64,000 nt of DNA from Allobosea sp. CRIB-10 (GTDB lineage Bacteria > Pseudomonadota > Alphaproteobacteria > Rhizobiales > Beijerinckiaceae). Below, piece by piece: positions 1-9,198 of the stretch (its first letter is position 1; every line of letters starts with the position of its first letter). The notes beneath the pieces were generated by a model. The model saw only the letters and a list, made by a program, of their open reading frames with translations. It made no database searches and was not told the DNA's origin. The stretch is from positions 547,515 to 611,514 of the forward strand of contig NZ_FOKP01000001.1 of assembly GCF_900112185.1 (NCBI RefSeq), read 5' to 3'. The translations under genes were made by a program, and so were the position numbers.

Positions 1-702
1 CTGCTGCATGCCTCGGCCGGCAGCGGCGAATGTTGGGACCGGCAATGGCCGGTCTTCGCCGAAGCCGGCTATCGCGTCATCGGCTATTCCCGGCGCGGGC
101 ATTTCGGCTCCGACGACGGCGACGTGGCGGCCACGACGACACCGGCCTCGACCGATCTGCTACGGCTGGTCGATGCGCTCGGGCTCGAGCGCTTCCACCT
201 GATCGGCACCGCTGCCGGCGGCATGGTCGCGACCGATTTCGCCGTCTCGTATCCGCAGCGCCTGCTCAGCTTCGTCATCTCCAGCAGCATCGTCGGGCTG
301 GTCGACGACGACTATCAGGCGATGTTGCAGCGGCTGTTGCCGCCCGAGTTCGAGCGGCTTCCCCACGACTTCCGCGAGCTCGGCCCGTCCTACCGGGCGC
401 AGTGCCCTGAAGGCCTCATACGCTGGAAGGCGATGCTGGCGCGCTCGGGCGTCGAGCGCGTTCCGTTGCGCTTCGCCACCTACGTCCGCTGGCCCGATCT
501 TGAGCGCTTCGATTTCCCGGTCCTTGTCCTGACGGGCGATGCCGATCTCTATGCACCGCCGGCCAATGCCCGCCTGATCGCCAGCCGGATTCCCGGCGCG
601 CGCCTGACGATATTGCCCGATTCCGGCCATTCGCCCTGGTGGGAGGTGCCGGAGCTCTACAACCGCGAAATCCTGAACTTTCTCGGCTCGCTGAGCCGCT
701 AG
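1..702 (+). CDS. alpha/beta hydrolase fold protein, 5' end cut by window edge
   Basis: The reading frame is open from base 1, so the N-terminus lies outside the window; about 233 residues remain. The fold is recognisable from the oxyanion-type start LLHASAGSG, the strand-turn-helix segment HLIGTAAGGMVA, an acid in LTGDADLY and a late His in PDSGHSPWW. The nucleophile elbow, normally GxSxGG, reads GTAAGG, so the expected Ser is Ala (gct codon). It may therefore not be a classical serine hydrolase. Its stop is 13 bases before the next gene, an enolase-superfamily enzyme, which suggests one operon with the transporter downstream. The substrate is unknown. Confidence 0.8.
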   Translation: MLHASAGSGECWDRQWPVFAEAGYRVIGYSRRGHFGSDDGDVAATTTPASTDLLRLVDALGLERFHLIGTAAGGMVATDFAVSYPQRLLSFVISSSIVGLVDDDYQAMLQRLLPPEFERLPHDFRELGPSYRAQCPEGLIRWKAMLARSGVERVPLRFATYVRWPDLERFDFPVLVLTGDADLYAPPANARLIASRIPGARLTILPDSGHSPWWEVPELYNREILNFLGSLSR

Positions 703-715
703 GAGCACCTCGATC

Positions 716-1816
716 ATGGCTACCCCTTCCGCCGAGGCCGACCGGATCGTCGCCGTCGAAGTCAGGCGCTGCGTCCAGCCGCAGCAGGACCCGGCCTGGC
801 GCTTTGCGCTCGGCGGCATTCCGCGCCTCGACGGGCTGATCGTGACGCTGCGCGCCGCTTCAGGCGCCGTCGGTGAAGGGCATGTCGAGGCGATGGCCTT
901 CTATGCCGACGATCTCGCCGGCTCGGAGGCTGCGATCGAGGTGCTGCGCCCTGTCCTGCTCGGCGCCGATCCGCTGCACTATGCCCAGACGCGGGACCGC
1001 CTCGACAAGGTCCTGTCCGGACACGAAGCGGTCAAGGCCGGCCTCGACAGCGCGCTCCATGAATTGGCGGCGCGGACCCTGCGCGTGCCGCTTCATGTGT
1101 TGTTCGGCGGCGCGCGGCGAACCAGCGTCGAGCTCCAGCGCATCCTGCCGCTGAAGGACCCGCAGGGCATGGCCGCCGATGCCATCAGGCTCGCCGGGCT
1201 CGGCTATCGCTGTCTCAAGGTGAAGGTCGATGGCGATGCCGATCTCGCCGAGGCGCGCGTCAAGGCCGTGCGCGAAAGCGTCGGACCTGCAGTCAGGATC
1301 TCAGCCGACGCCAACCAGAGCTACACGCCGAAAGCCGGGCTGCGCATGATCGAGCGCATCGCCCGCCATGGCGTCGACCTCGTCGAGCAACCGGTCCCTG
1401 CCGCAGACATTGCCGGCCTCGCCTTCGTCTCGCAGCGCAGCCCGATCGCCATCGAGGCCGATGAAGCCATCCGCTCGTTGCGCGATATCGTCACACTGAT
1501 CGCGGAGGGCGCCTGCGACAGCTTCAACCTGAAGAGCTCGGTCCTCGGCGGGCTCGGCAAGGTCTTCATCGCCGCGCAGATCTGCGAGGCGGCCGGGCGC
1601 GCGTACCGGGTCGGCACCGCCTATGGGCCGCGTCTGATCGCGGCGCAATGCCTGCATCTGGCCGCAGCGCTGCCCTCCTTCCACTACCCCGTCGAGTTCG
1701 CCGAGTTCGATCATCTGCTCGATGATCCCTTCACCGGACTGGAGGCTGTGGAGGGCCAGCTTTTTCTACCGCAAGGTGTCGGCTCCGGATTGTCGCAACT
1801 ATCGGAGAATGCTTGA
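716..1816 (+). CDS. mandelate racemase/muconate lactonizing enzyme family protein (enolase superfamily)
   Basis: A 366-residue protein, the usual length for the enolase superfamily. The C-terminal barrel shows the MLE-type K-x-K base (KVKVDG), metal ligands in SADANQ, VEQPV and IEADEA, and a late Lys (FNLKSS) as the second acid/base. Such enzymes abstract a proton alpha to a carboxylate in a Mg2+-dependent racemisation, epimerisation or cycloisomerisation. It lies between a hydrolase and a peptide-type importer, so a role in catabolism of the imported compound is likely (inference). The exact reaction, dipeptide epimerase or sugar/aromatic acid lactonizing, cannot be read from the sequence. 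Confidence 0.85.
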   Translation: MATPSAEADRIVAVEVRRCVQPQQDPAWRFALGGIPRLDGLIVTLRAASGAVGEGHVEAMAFYADDLAGSEAAIEVLRPVLLGADPLHYAQTRDRLDKVLSGHEAVKAGLDSALHELAARTLRVPLHVLFGGARRTSVELQRILPLKDPQGMAADAIRLAGLGYRCLKVKVDGDADLAEARVKAVRESVGPAVRISADANQSYTPKAGLRMIERIARHGVDLVEQPVPAADIAGLAFVSQRSPIAIEADEAIRSLRDIVTLIAEGACDSFNLKSSVLGGLGKVFIAAQICEAAGRAYRVGTAYGPRLIAAQCLHLAAALPSFHYPVEFAEFDHLLDDPFTGLEAVEGQLFLPQGVGSGLSQLSENA

Positions 1817-1972
1817 CATTCCCGAGGCATGGCCTCAGGCTTCAAAGATCAGGCGGTTGGCGATAGCGAGGGTCTCAATCCTCGTTATATCGAGCCTTCC
1901 TCACCGACACCGGTCGATCAAACGCCGCAGAGCGCGCGACCCGTGATCTCGTTCAGGTGAGGAGCTCAGACA

Positions 1973-3565
1973 ATGAACATCCGGACAAGTTTTGCGCGTG
2001 CCATGGGCGCCGCTGGCGTCGTGGTCGCGGCCAGCATGGCGACGCTCGTCGCCGCGCAGGAGAAGGACACCTTCCGTTTCGCGGCGGCGACCGATCTGCG
2101 CGTCATCGACCCGATCTGGTCGCTGGAATACAACAGCCGCAACCACGGCTATCTCGTGTACGATACGCTGTTCGCCTTCGACTCGAAATTCCAGGTCAAG
2201 CCACAAATGGTTGATACCTGGACAGTTTCGGACGACAAGCTGCGCTATGCCTTCAAGCTGCGGCCGGGCCTGAGCTGGCATGACGGCACGCCGGTCACCG
2301 CTGCCGACTGCGTCGCTTCGATCAAGCGCTGGGGCCAGCGCGACTCCATCGGCCAGGCGCTGATCGCCGCCGCCGGCGAGATCAAGGCGACCGGAGCAGA
2401 CAGCCTCGAGATCGTGCTGAAGGAGCCGTTCGGCCATGTGCTCTCAGCGCTGGCCAAGACCGGCTCGCCGGTGCCGTTCATGATGCCCGAGCGCATCGCC
2501 AAGACCAGCGGCTTCGAGCAGATCAAGGAGGTGATCGGCTCCGGCCCCTTCATGTTCGCGCGTGACGAATGGATGCCGGGCGACAAGGCGGTCTACAAGA
2601 GATTCAAGGGTTACCAGCCCCGCTCCGAGCCGTCGGACTTCATGGCCGGCGGCAAGGTCGTCAATGTCGAGCGCATGGAGTGGGTGTTCATCCCCAGCGG
2701 CGCCACCGCGGCCGCCGCGTTGATGGCCGGCGAGGTCGACTGGCTCGAGCATCCGCCGTCCGATCTTCTACCCACGCTGCAAAAGGAGAAGGACATCACC
2801 GTCCGCGCCGTCGATCCCTTCGGCATGCAGACGATGATCCGCTTCAACCATATCCATCCGCCCTTCGACAATGAGAAGGTCCGGCGCGCCGTGCTGCAGA
2901 CGATCGAGCAGGGCGAATATCTGCGCGTCCTCAGCGACGACAAGCGCAGCTGGGAGCCCTGCCGCAGCTTCTATTTCTGCGGCACCCGCTTCGGACGGGA
3001 CCTCGCGTCCGAGCAGCTGCTGTTCAAGAAGAACCTTGAGGAGGCGAAGAAGACGCTCGCCGCCTCCGGCTACAAGGGCGAGAAGGTCGTGCTGCTCGAC
3101 GCCGTCGACGATACGATCCTGCACCCGATCACCGTCGTGCTCTTCGACAACCTCAAGGCGATCGGCATGAATGTCGAGCTCCGGGCGACGGATGGCGCCA
3201 CCATCTTCGCACTGATGCTGAAGCAGGAGCCGATCACGCAGGGCGGCTGGAACATCGGCCCGCAATACGCCGACAGCACCAACTACTCCGTGCCCTTCCT
3301 CAACAACGCCCTGCGTGCCGGAGGCGTCGGCAAGGCCTCCATCGGCTGGCCGAAGAACGAGGCGATCGAGACATTGCGGGCCGCCTTCCTCAAGGCGCCG
3401 GAGGCCGAGCAGGGCGCCATCGCCGACAAGATCCAGCAGGAGGCCTACGCCGCCTCGATCTATGGGCTGACCGGCCAGTACAAGCAGCTCACCGCCTATC
3501 GCAAATCGGTCGAAGGCCTGATCGACTCGCCGATCCCGCTGTTCTGGAACGTCAGCAAGAAGTGA
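1973..3565 (+). CDS. ABC transporter substrate-binding protein, family 5 (peptide/opine/nickel type)
   Basis: A 530-residue periplasmic binding protein with a Sec-type signal peptide (basic MNIRTSFAR, hydrophobic stretch, cleavage near VAAQ) and the family 5 body: FRFAAATDL, LRPGLSWHDGTPVTA and a C-terminal region ending in IPLFWNVSKK. A GGAG Shine-Dalgarno stands about 10 bases upstream of the ATG. It captures the ligand for the two DppB/DppC-type permeases that follow. A hairpin terminator lies just after its stop, which would make it more abundant than the permeases. It is clearly homologous to the second binding protein at 7281 (shared RNHGYLVYDT/RNHGFMVFDT, DCVASI, HPPF segments). Confidence 0.9.
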   Translation: MNIRTSFARAMGAAGVVVAASMATLVAAQEKDTFRFAAATDLRVIDPIWSLEYNSRNHGYLVYDTLFAFDSKFQVKPQMVDTWTVSDDKLRYAFKLRPGLSWHDGTPVTAADCVASIKRWGQRDSIGQALIAAAGEIKATGADSLEIVLKEPFGHVLSALAKTGSPVPFMMPERIAKTSGFEQIKEVIGSGPFMFARDEWMPGDKAVYKRFKGYQPRSEPSDFMAGGKVVNVERMEWVFIPSGATAAAALMAGEVDWLEHPPSDLLPTLQKEKDITVRAVDPFGMQTMIRFNHIHPPFDNEKVRRAVLQTIEQGEYLRVLSDDKRSWEPCRSFYFCGTRFGRDLASEQLLFKKNLEEAKKTLAASGYKGEKVVLLDAVDDTILHPITVVLFDNLKAIGMNVELRATDGATIFALMLKQEPITQGGWNIGPQYADSTNYSVPFLNNALRAGGVGKASIGWPKNEAIETLRAAFLKAPEAEQGAIADKIQQEAYAASIYGLTGQYKQLTAYRKSVEGLIDSPIPLFWNVSKK

Positions 3566-3571
3566 GCGGCC

Positions 3572-3605
3572 GGCGGCGCGTGCCTGGCGCGCGCCGCCTT
3601 TCTCT
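3572..3605 (+). terminator. intra-operon hairpin terminator/attenuator between binding protein and permease
   Basis: A perfect 9-bp GC stem (GGCGGCGCG pairing with CGCGCCGCC at 3590-3598) around a 9-nt loop is followed by TTTCTCT. It begins six bases after the stop of the binding-protein gene. Such structures commonly lower expression of permease genes relative to the binding protein. Confidence 0.6.
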
Positions 3606-3689
3606 GCCGCGGCAACGCCATTCCGCAACGCCGGCATCACGTCGGCGAAGCGCATGGCCCGCCCCAAAAACACTGGAACGGAGCCATCG

Positions 3690-4631
3690 ATGCTGGCCTA
3701 TATCCTCAAGCGCCTGCTCGCGACCATCCCGGTGATGGCGACCGTCGCGGTCATCGTCTTCATGCTGCTGCATCTGACGCCGGGCGACCCGGCCGCGCTG
3801 ATCGGCGGCGACCTCGCCACCCCCGAGGATTTGCGCCGCATCCGCGAGCAGCTCGGGCTAGAGCGGCCGATCGTCGAGCAGTTCCTCGGCTGGCTCTGGC
3901 AGGTGCTGCAGGGCGATCTCGGAACATCGCTGTTCAACCAGATGCCGGTGTCGCAACTGATCGCGCAGCGGATCGAGCCGACCCTGATCATCGGCCTGAC
4001 GATCATGACCTTCGCGGTGATCGTCGCGATCCCGCTCGGCGTCGTCGCCGCGTGGAAAGCCGGCAGCTGGATCGACCAGCTGATCATGACGCTCGCGGTC
4101 ATCGCCTTCTCGATGCCGATCTTCCTGATCGGCTATCTGCTGATCTTCAAGTTCTCGGTCGAGCTGAAATGGTTCCCGGTCCGGGGCTACCAGCCGATGT
4201 CGGCGGGACCGGCCAAGTTCTTCCCGCATATCGTGCTGCCGAGCCTGACCGTCAGCTTCATCTACATCGCCCTGCTGACGCGGATGACCCGCGCGACGGT
4301 GCTCGACGTGCTGAACCAGGACTATATGCGCACCGCCCGCGCCAAGGGCATGGCGACGCCGCGCATCCTCGCCGTGCATGCGCTGAAGAACGCCGCCGTA
4401 CCGATCGTCACCATGGTCGGCATCGGGCTCTCCTCGCTGCTCGGCGGCATCGTCGTCACCGAGACCGTCTTCGCCATCCCCGGCATGGGGCGCCTGATGA
4501 TCGACGCGATCATCAGGCGCGACTTCCCGATCCTGCAGGGGGTCATCCTCGTGCTGTCGGCGCTCTACGTGCTGATCAACCTCCTGATCGACCTGTCCTA
4601 TTCGCTGTTCGATCCGCGCATCCGCTATTGA
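3690..4631 (+). CDS. ABC transporter permease, DppB type
   Basis: A 313-residue inner-membrane permease beginning MLAYILKRLL with the typical DppB N-terminal helix and HLTPGDPA loop. Multiple hydrophobic helices follow, with the ATPase-contacting EAA-like loop YMRTARAKGM and the C-terminal ETVFAIPGMGRL and DPRIRY ending. The ATG at 3690 is preferred over the upstream in-frame ATG at 3654 because GGAG lies just in front of it and homologues start MxxYIxRRL. It pairs with the next permease. No ATP-binding subunit is encoded in this window. Confidence 0.92.
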   Translation: MLAYILKRLLATIPVMATVAVIVFMLLHLTPGDPAALIGGDLATPEDLRRIREQLGLERPIVEQFLGWLWQVLQGDLGTSLFNQMPVSQLIAQRIEPTLIIGLTIMTFAVIVAIPLGVVAAWKAGSWIDQLIMTLAVIAFSMPIFLIGYLLIFKFSVELKWFPVRGYQPMSAGPAKFFPHIVLPSLTVSFIYIALLTRMTRATVLDVLNQDYMRTARAKGMATPRILAVHALKNAAVPIVTMVGIGLSSLLGGIVVTETVFAIPGMGRLMIDAIIRRDFPILQGVILVLSALYVLINLLIDLSYSLFDPRIRY

Positions 4632-4641
4632 GGACGAGCCC

Positions 4642-5514
4642 ATGAGCATCGCCATCGAGGCCCCTCGCAAGAGCGCCGGCTCCAAGACATTGAGCTATTG
4701 GCTCCGGCGCTATCCCCTCTTCATCCTCGGCTGCATCGGCCTCGCCGCGATCATCCTGATCGCCCTGTTCGCGCCGCTGATCGCGACGCATAATCCGGTT
4801 GCGATCAACCCGGCCGCCCGACTGCGCCCGCCGAGCGATGCCTGGCTGTTCGGCTCCGATCCGTTCGGCCGCGACGTCTTCAGCCGCGTCATCTGGGGCG
4901 GGCGGGTCTCGCTCACGGTCGGCATCGGCGTCGCCGCCTTGTCGGTCTGCCTCGGCCTTGCGATCGGCATGGTCGCCGGCTTCAACCGGGTCGCGGATGC
5001 GGTCCTGATGCGGATCATGGACGGCATGATGGCGATCCCCGGCATCCTGCTCGCCGTCGCGCTCGTCGCCATCGTCAAGCCGAGCATCACCACGGTCGTC
5101 GTGGCGATCGCGATCCCGGAAGTGCCACGCGTCGTGCGCCTCGTCCGCTCGGTCGTGCTGAGCATCCGCGAGCAGCCCTATATCGAGGCAGCGCGCCTGA
5201 GCGGCGTGCGTTTTCCCGGCCTGCTGATCAGGCACGTCCTGCCCAACACCATCGCGCCGCTGATCGTGCAGGCGAGCTTCGTCTGCGCCTCCGCCATCCT
5301 GTCGGAAGCCTATCTCAGCTTCCTCGGCCTCGGCATCCCGCCGACGACGCCGACCTGGGGCAGCGTGATCTCGGAGGGGCGCAATGTCGTGCAGCTCGCC
5401 TTCTGGGTCGTGCTCTATCCGAGCCTGTTCCTCGGGGCGACCGTGCTGTTCATCAACCTGATCGGCGATGGCCTGCGCGACATGCTCGACCCACGCCTGG
5501 CGCGGACCTTGTGA
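4642..5514 (+). CDS. ABC transporter permease, DppC type
   Basis: A 290-residue inner-membrane protein starting 10 bases after the DppB-type gene. It shows the DppC N-terminal helix (LFILGCIGLAAIILIALFAP), the periplasmic HLFGSDPFGRDVFSR-like segment (here WLFGSDPFGRDVFSR), the coupling loop EAARLSGVRFPGLLIRH and the ending GDGLRDMLDPRL. Together with the upstream permease it forms the channel of a peptide/opine/oligosaccharide-type importer. The matching DppD/DppF ATPases are missing here and may lie left of the window or be shared with another system. Confidence 0.92.
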   Translation: MSIAIEAPRKSAGSKTLSYWLRRYPLFILGCIGLAAIILIALFAPLIATHNPVAINPAARLRPPSDAWLFGSDPFGRDVFSRVIWGGRVSLTVGIGVAALSVCLGLAIGMVAGFNRVADAVLMRIMDGMMAIPGILLAVALVAIVKPSITTVVVAIAIPEVPRVVRLVRSVVLSIREQPYIEAARLSGVRFPGLLIRHVLPNTIAPLIVQASFVCASAILSEAYLSFLGLGIPPTTPTWGSVISEGRNVVQLAFWVVLYPSLFLGATVLFINLIGDGLRDMLDPRLARTL

Positions 5515-5569
5515 GAGCCCGCGCTACGCAAGCCGACCTGTTGAACGTCGTCAGGAGCCAGGAAGACCG

Positions 5570-7216
5570 ATGTCCAACCCTTCAGCCGAAACGATCCTGC
5601 ACAACGGCGTGATCCGCACCATGGACGCGGCCAATCCGGTCGCCCAGGCCCTCGCCATCGCCGGCGGCAAGATCATCGGAGTCGGCAGCCGGGCGGAGAT
5701 CGAGCCTCTCAGAGGGGAGCGAACGGCTGTCATCGATCTCGGCGGCCGCATGCTGATGCCGGGGCTGATCGACTTCCACGTCCACCTGCTCCCGAGCATG
5801 ATCGCGCGTCTCCACACGACGGCGATCGACACCGCCGACGACTTCGACACGATCCTGGGCAAGGTCGCCGACGCCTGCACGCGCGGCGATGGGCGCGACT
5901 GGGTCGTCGCCAACTCCTATGGCGCGCTCGCCTTGCAGCGGATGCGCGAGCCGGGCGCGCTTGCGGCCCTGGATGCGGTCAGCGGCAACCGGCCGGTCGT
6001 CATGCAGCATCTCAGCGGCCATGGCCATTTCGCCAACTCCGCCGCCTTGCGGCTCGCCGGCATCGACGCCGCGACCCCGAATCCGCCCGATGGCGAGATC
6101 GTCAGGGACGCTGCAGGCCAACCGACCGGGCTATTAGTCGAATCCGGAGCCTGGGCCGTCACCGCCGCCATTCCGGAGCTGTCGGCAGCCGGAAAGGCCG
6201 AAGCGGCGCGTGCCTCGATCGGCTACCTCAACAGCCTCGGCATCACCGGCTTCGCCGATGCCTCGGCGAGCCTGGAGGCGCTGGAGTTCTACCGGGCTCT
6301 CGACGATGCCGGCGCCCTGACCTGCTGGGCTGCCTTCCATCTTGCCCTCAGCCCGACCTGCTCCGGCTATTCGGCCGACGAGGCCAGGCTCATGCGCGAG
6401 CAGCGGCGTGAACTCTGCGGCCCGCATATGAACGCCGATTTCGCCAAGATTTTCCTCGATGGCGTACCGTCGCTGCGCACCGCCGCGATGCTCGCCCCCT
6501 ATGCCAGCGCGCCCGATGAGCCGCCGGTCGCGACCTCGTTGACGCTGGACGAGCTGACCGAGGCGATCGCGGATTTCGATCGCGACGGCATCGGCGTGAA
6601 GGTGCATGCCGTCGGCGATCGCGCCATCCGCATGGTGCTGGATGCCGTCGAGCAGGTGCGTCGCCGCAACGGCCCGGGCGGACCACAGCACCAGATCGCC
6701 CATGGCCAGTTCATCACCGCAGACGACATTCCGCGTCTGGCGCAGCTCAACGTCCTCCACGACATGTGTCCGCCGCTCTGGCATCCCAATTCCGCGAGCC
6801 TGACGCATGAGCGGATGGTCGGCCCCGAGCGCTATGCGACGGTCTGGCCGGTGCGCGACATCCTCGCCGCCGGCGCTGCCGTCGTCGCCGCCTCCGACTG
6901 GCGCACGATCGCGCCGGACCTCGATCCCTGGGAAGCCATGTGCGGCCTCGTCACTCGCCGCGACCCGACCGGGCGCCACGACGGCGCGCACGCGCCCGAC
7001 CAGGCCCTGAGCGTCGCCGAAGTCCTGCCGCTCTACACGACCAACCCGGCAGCAGCGATGCGCCTTGGCGATCGCACCGGCCGGCTCGCGCCGGGATTGT
7101 CGGCAGACATGATCATGCTGGACCGCGACCTGATGACGATCGATCCACTGGCGATCGCGCAGACGGAGGTCCTGGCCACCTGGTTCGAGGGCAGGCTCGT
7201 CCATGGCAGCGCCTGA
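5570..7216 (+). CDS. amidohydrolase family protein (YtcJ/Amidohydro_3 type)
   Basis: A 548-residue metal-dependent hydrolase. The N-terminal beta-sandwich (ILHNGVIRTMD) leads to the metal motif DFHVH, a second His cluster in HLSGHGHF, the conserved KIFLDG, His in VKVHAVGDRAI, the metal-region ASDW and the final MIMLDRDLMTID. This is the YtcJ-like arrangement, in which members hydrolyse amide, formamide or ester bonds. The ATG at 5570 is chosen because GGAG-type SD bases precede it and the earlier in-frame part overlaps the DppC gene. Its place in the transporter operon suggests action on the imported substrate (inference). Confidence 0.88.
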   Translation: MSNPSAETILHNGVIRTMDAANPVAQALAIAGGKIIGVGSRAEIEPLRGERTAVIDLGGRMLMPGLIDFHVHLLPSMIARLHTTAIDTADDFDTILGKVADACTRGDGRDWVVANSYGALALQRMREPGALAALDAVSGNRPVVMQHLSGHGHFANSAALRLAGIDAATPNPPDGEIVRDAAGQPTGLLVESGAWAVTAAIPELSAAGKAEAARASIGYLNSLGITGFADASASLEALEFYRALDDAGALTCWAAFHLALSPTCSGYSADEARLMREQRRELCGPHMNADFAKIFLDGVPSLRTAAMLAPYASAPDEPPVATSLTLDELTEAIADFDRDGIGVKVHAVGDRAIRMVLDAVEQVRRRNGPGGPQHQIAHGQFITADDIPRLAQLNVLHDMCPPLWHPNSASLTHERMVGPERYATVWPVRDILAAGAAVVAASDWRTIAPDLDPWEAMCGLVTRRDPTGRHDGAHAPDQALSVAEVLPLYTTNPAAAMRLGDRTGRLAPGLSADMIMLDRDLMTIDPLAIAQTEVLATWFEGRLVHGSA

Positions 7217-7280
7217 GAGCAGCGCCGCCGCACCGCTTGCATGACGTCACGGGACCATCGACTGAAGGGAGATCAGGAGC

Positions 7281-8867
7281 ATGCACCGCCGCCAGTTCAT
7301 CGCCGGGGCGAGCGCCGCCGCCACGGGCCTCGCCATGCCACGCCTCGGCCATGCGCAATCCAGCCGCGCTCGCACCTTGCGCTTTGCTCCCCATGCCGAT
7401 CTGAGCTTCGTCGATCCCGGCTGGACGCTGGCCTATGTCGCCCGGAACCACGGCTTCATGGTGTTCGACACCCTCTACGGGCTGGACTCCGGCTTCGAGC
7501 CGCAGCCGCAGATGGTCGCGGGGCATGTCGTCGAGCATGACGGCCTGCTGTGGCGACTGACGCTGCGGGATGGGCTGCTCTTCCATGACGGGACGCCGGT
7601 GCGTGCGCAGGATTGCGTCGCCAGCATCCGGCGCTGGGCGAGCGCCGACGCGTTCGGCCAGAAGCTCATGGCCGCGACGGACGAGCTCTCGGCTGCCACC
7701 GATCGCGAGATCCGATTTCGGCTCAAGCGCCCCTTCCCGCTCCTGCCCGCCGCGCTCGGCAAGGCCAGCCCCTATATGTGCGCGATGATGCCGGAGCGGA
7801 TCGCCCTCACCCCGCAGACGACGCAGATCGGCGAGGTGATCGGCAGCGGCCCGTTCCGCTTCCTCGCCTCGGAGCGGGTGCCCGGCGCCTCCGCGGCCTA
7901 TGCGAAATTCGACCGCTATGTCCCGGCTCCCGCCAAGCCGAGCTTCGTCGCCGGCGCCAAGGTCGCGCATTTCGACCGCGTGGAGTGGATCACTATCCCT
8001 GACGCCGGCACAGCCGCAGGCGCGCTCCAGTCGGGTGAGATCGACTGGTGGGAAGCGCCGCCTCCCGATCTCATTCCGCTGCTGAAGAGCAACGGCAAGA
8101 TCGCCGTCGAGACGCTCGACCCTGCCGGCTCGGTCGGCGTCTTCCGCTTCAACCATCTCCATCCGCCCTTCAACAACCCGGCGATCCGGCGCGCCGTGCT
8201 CGGCGCGGTCGACCAGGCACCGTTCATGCAGGCGATTGCGGGCGATGATCCGGCGATGTGGAACGACCGGGTCGGCTATTTCACGCCGGGAACGCCGATG
8301 GCGAGCGATGCGGGGATGGCCGGGCTGTTCGGCCCGCGCGATCTAGCCAAGGCCAAGCGCGAGCTTGCCGCCGCCGGCTATCGCGGCGAACGGGTCGTCC
8401 TGCTCGCCGCCTCGAACATCGATGCGATCCACGCCCTCGCCCAGGTGGCGCAGGACCTGCTGACCCGCATCGGCATGAATGTCGACTATGTCTCGACCGA
8501 CTGGGGCACGGTGATGCAGCGGCGGACGAGCCAGCAGCCGGTCGACAGCGGTGGCTGGAGCGCCTTCGTCGGCACTTGGTCCGGCAACGATCTGGTGAAC
8601 CCGGCGGTGAGCATCAGCCTGCGCGGCGACGGCAAGGCGGCGGGGGGCTGGCTGACCTCGCCGGAGATCGAGCGGCTACGCGACGCCTGGTTCGATGCGC
8701 CGGACCTCGCCGAGCGCCAGCGGATCTGCCGGGCACTCCAGGAAAAGGCCTGGCAGGACGTGCCCTTCATCCCGCTCGGCCAGTGGAAGACGCAGAGCGC
8801 GCGGCGCACCAGCATCACCGATCTGCCGCGCGGCATTCCGCTGTTCTGGGGCGCACGGCCGAGCTGA
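7281..8867 (+). CDS. second ABC substrate-binding protein, family 5, with Tat-type signal
   Basis: A 528-residue family 5 binding protein paralogous to the one at 1973. The N-terminus MHRRQFIAGASAAATGLA carries a twin-arginine RRQFI motif and a short hydrophobic stretch ending near GHAQ, so export by the Tat route is likely, unlike the Sec-type signal of its paralogue. The body keeps LRDGLLFHDGTPV, DCVASIRRW, FRFNHLHPPFNNP and the ending GIPLFWGARPS. Two binding proteins for a single permease pair suggest widened substrate range or separate regulation. Confidence 0.88.
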   Translation: MHRRQFIAGASAAATGLAMPRLGHAQSSRARTLRFAPHADLSFVDPGWTLAYVARNHGFMVFDTLYGLDSGFEPQPQMVAGHVVEHDGLLWRLTLRDGLLFHDGTPVRAQDCVASIRRWASADAFGQKLMAATDELSAATDREIRFRLKRPFPLLPAALGKASPYMCAMMPERIALTPQTTQIGEVIGSGPFRFLASERVPGASAAYAKFDRYVPAPAKPSFVAGAKVAHFDRVEWITIPDAGTAAGALQSGEIDWWEAPPPDLIPLLKSNGKIAVETLDPAGSVGVFRFNHLHPPFNNPAIRRAVLGAVDQAPFMQAIAGDDPAMWNDRVGYFTPGTPMASDAGMAGLFGPRDLAKAKRELAAAGYRGERVVLLAASNIDAIHALAQVAQDLLTRIGMNVDYVSTDWGTVMQRRTSQQPVDSGGWSAFVGTWSGNDLVNPAVSISLRGDGKAAGGWLTSPEIERLRDAWFDAPDLAERQRICRALQEKAWQDVPFIPLGQWKTQSARRTSITDLPRGIPLFWGARPS

Positions 8868-8876
8868 TCGGAACGA

Positions 8877-9188
8877 TCACTGCGGGCTGAACGAGGCGTA
8901 GCGCATGATCTTGACGTCCTGCTGGACGAAGGTGCCGCGATTGCCACGGCGGAACTCGTGCCAGGCCGGGTCGGCGTCGAGCTTCGCCCGCCGCTCCTCG
9001 CGATCGGCGAGGCTGTCATAGACCCAGATATAGAGGACCTCGTTCAGCCGCCCGATCTCGCTGACGAAGACGCCGAGCAGCCGCCCAAGATATTTCTGCT
9101 GCAGCGGCAGTCCTAGCTGCCGGTAACGCTCGAGGTATTCTTCGGTCCGCCCGTGTTCGACGACATAGGTCCGGTGCTCGATGATCAT
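8877..9188 (-). CDS. NIPSNAP family protein
   Basis: A 103-residue protein starting MIIEHRTYVVEHGR, with a Y-LERY stretch, a central LNEVLYIWVYDSLADREERR segment and the end VQQDVKIMRY. This is the ferredoxin-like dimeric alpha/beta-barrel typical of NIPSNAP proteins, which in bacteria often sit beside catabolic genes. It is transcribed towards the second binding protein, with the stops 10 bases apart. It lies directly downstream of the hydroxyacid dehydrogenase gene on the same strand (11-base gap), so those two probably form an operon. Function unknown. Confidence 0.8.
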   Translation of the reverse strand: MIIEHRTYVVEHGRTEEYLERYRQLGLPLQQKYLGRLLGVFVSEIGRLNEVLYIWVYDSLADREERRAKLDADPAWHEFRRGNRGTFVQQDVKIMRYASFSPQ

Positions 9189-9198
9189 GGCGACCTGC

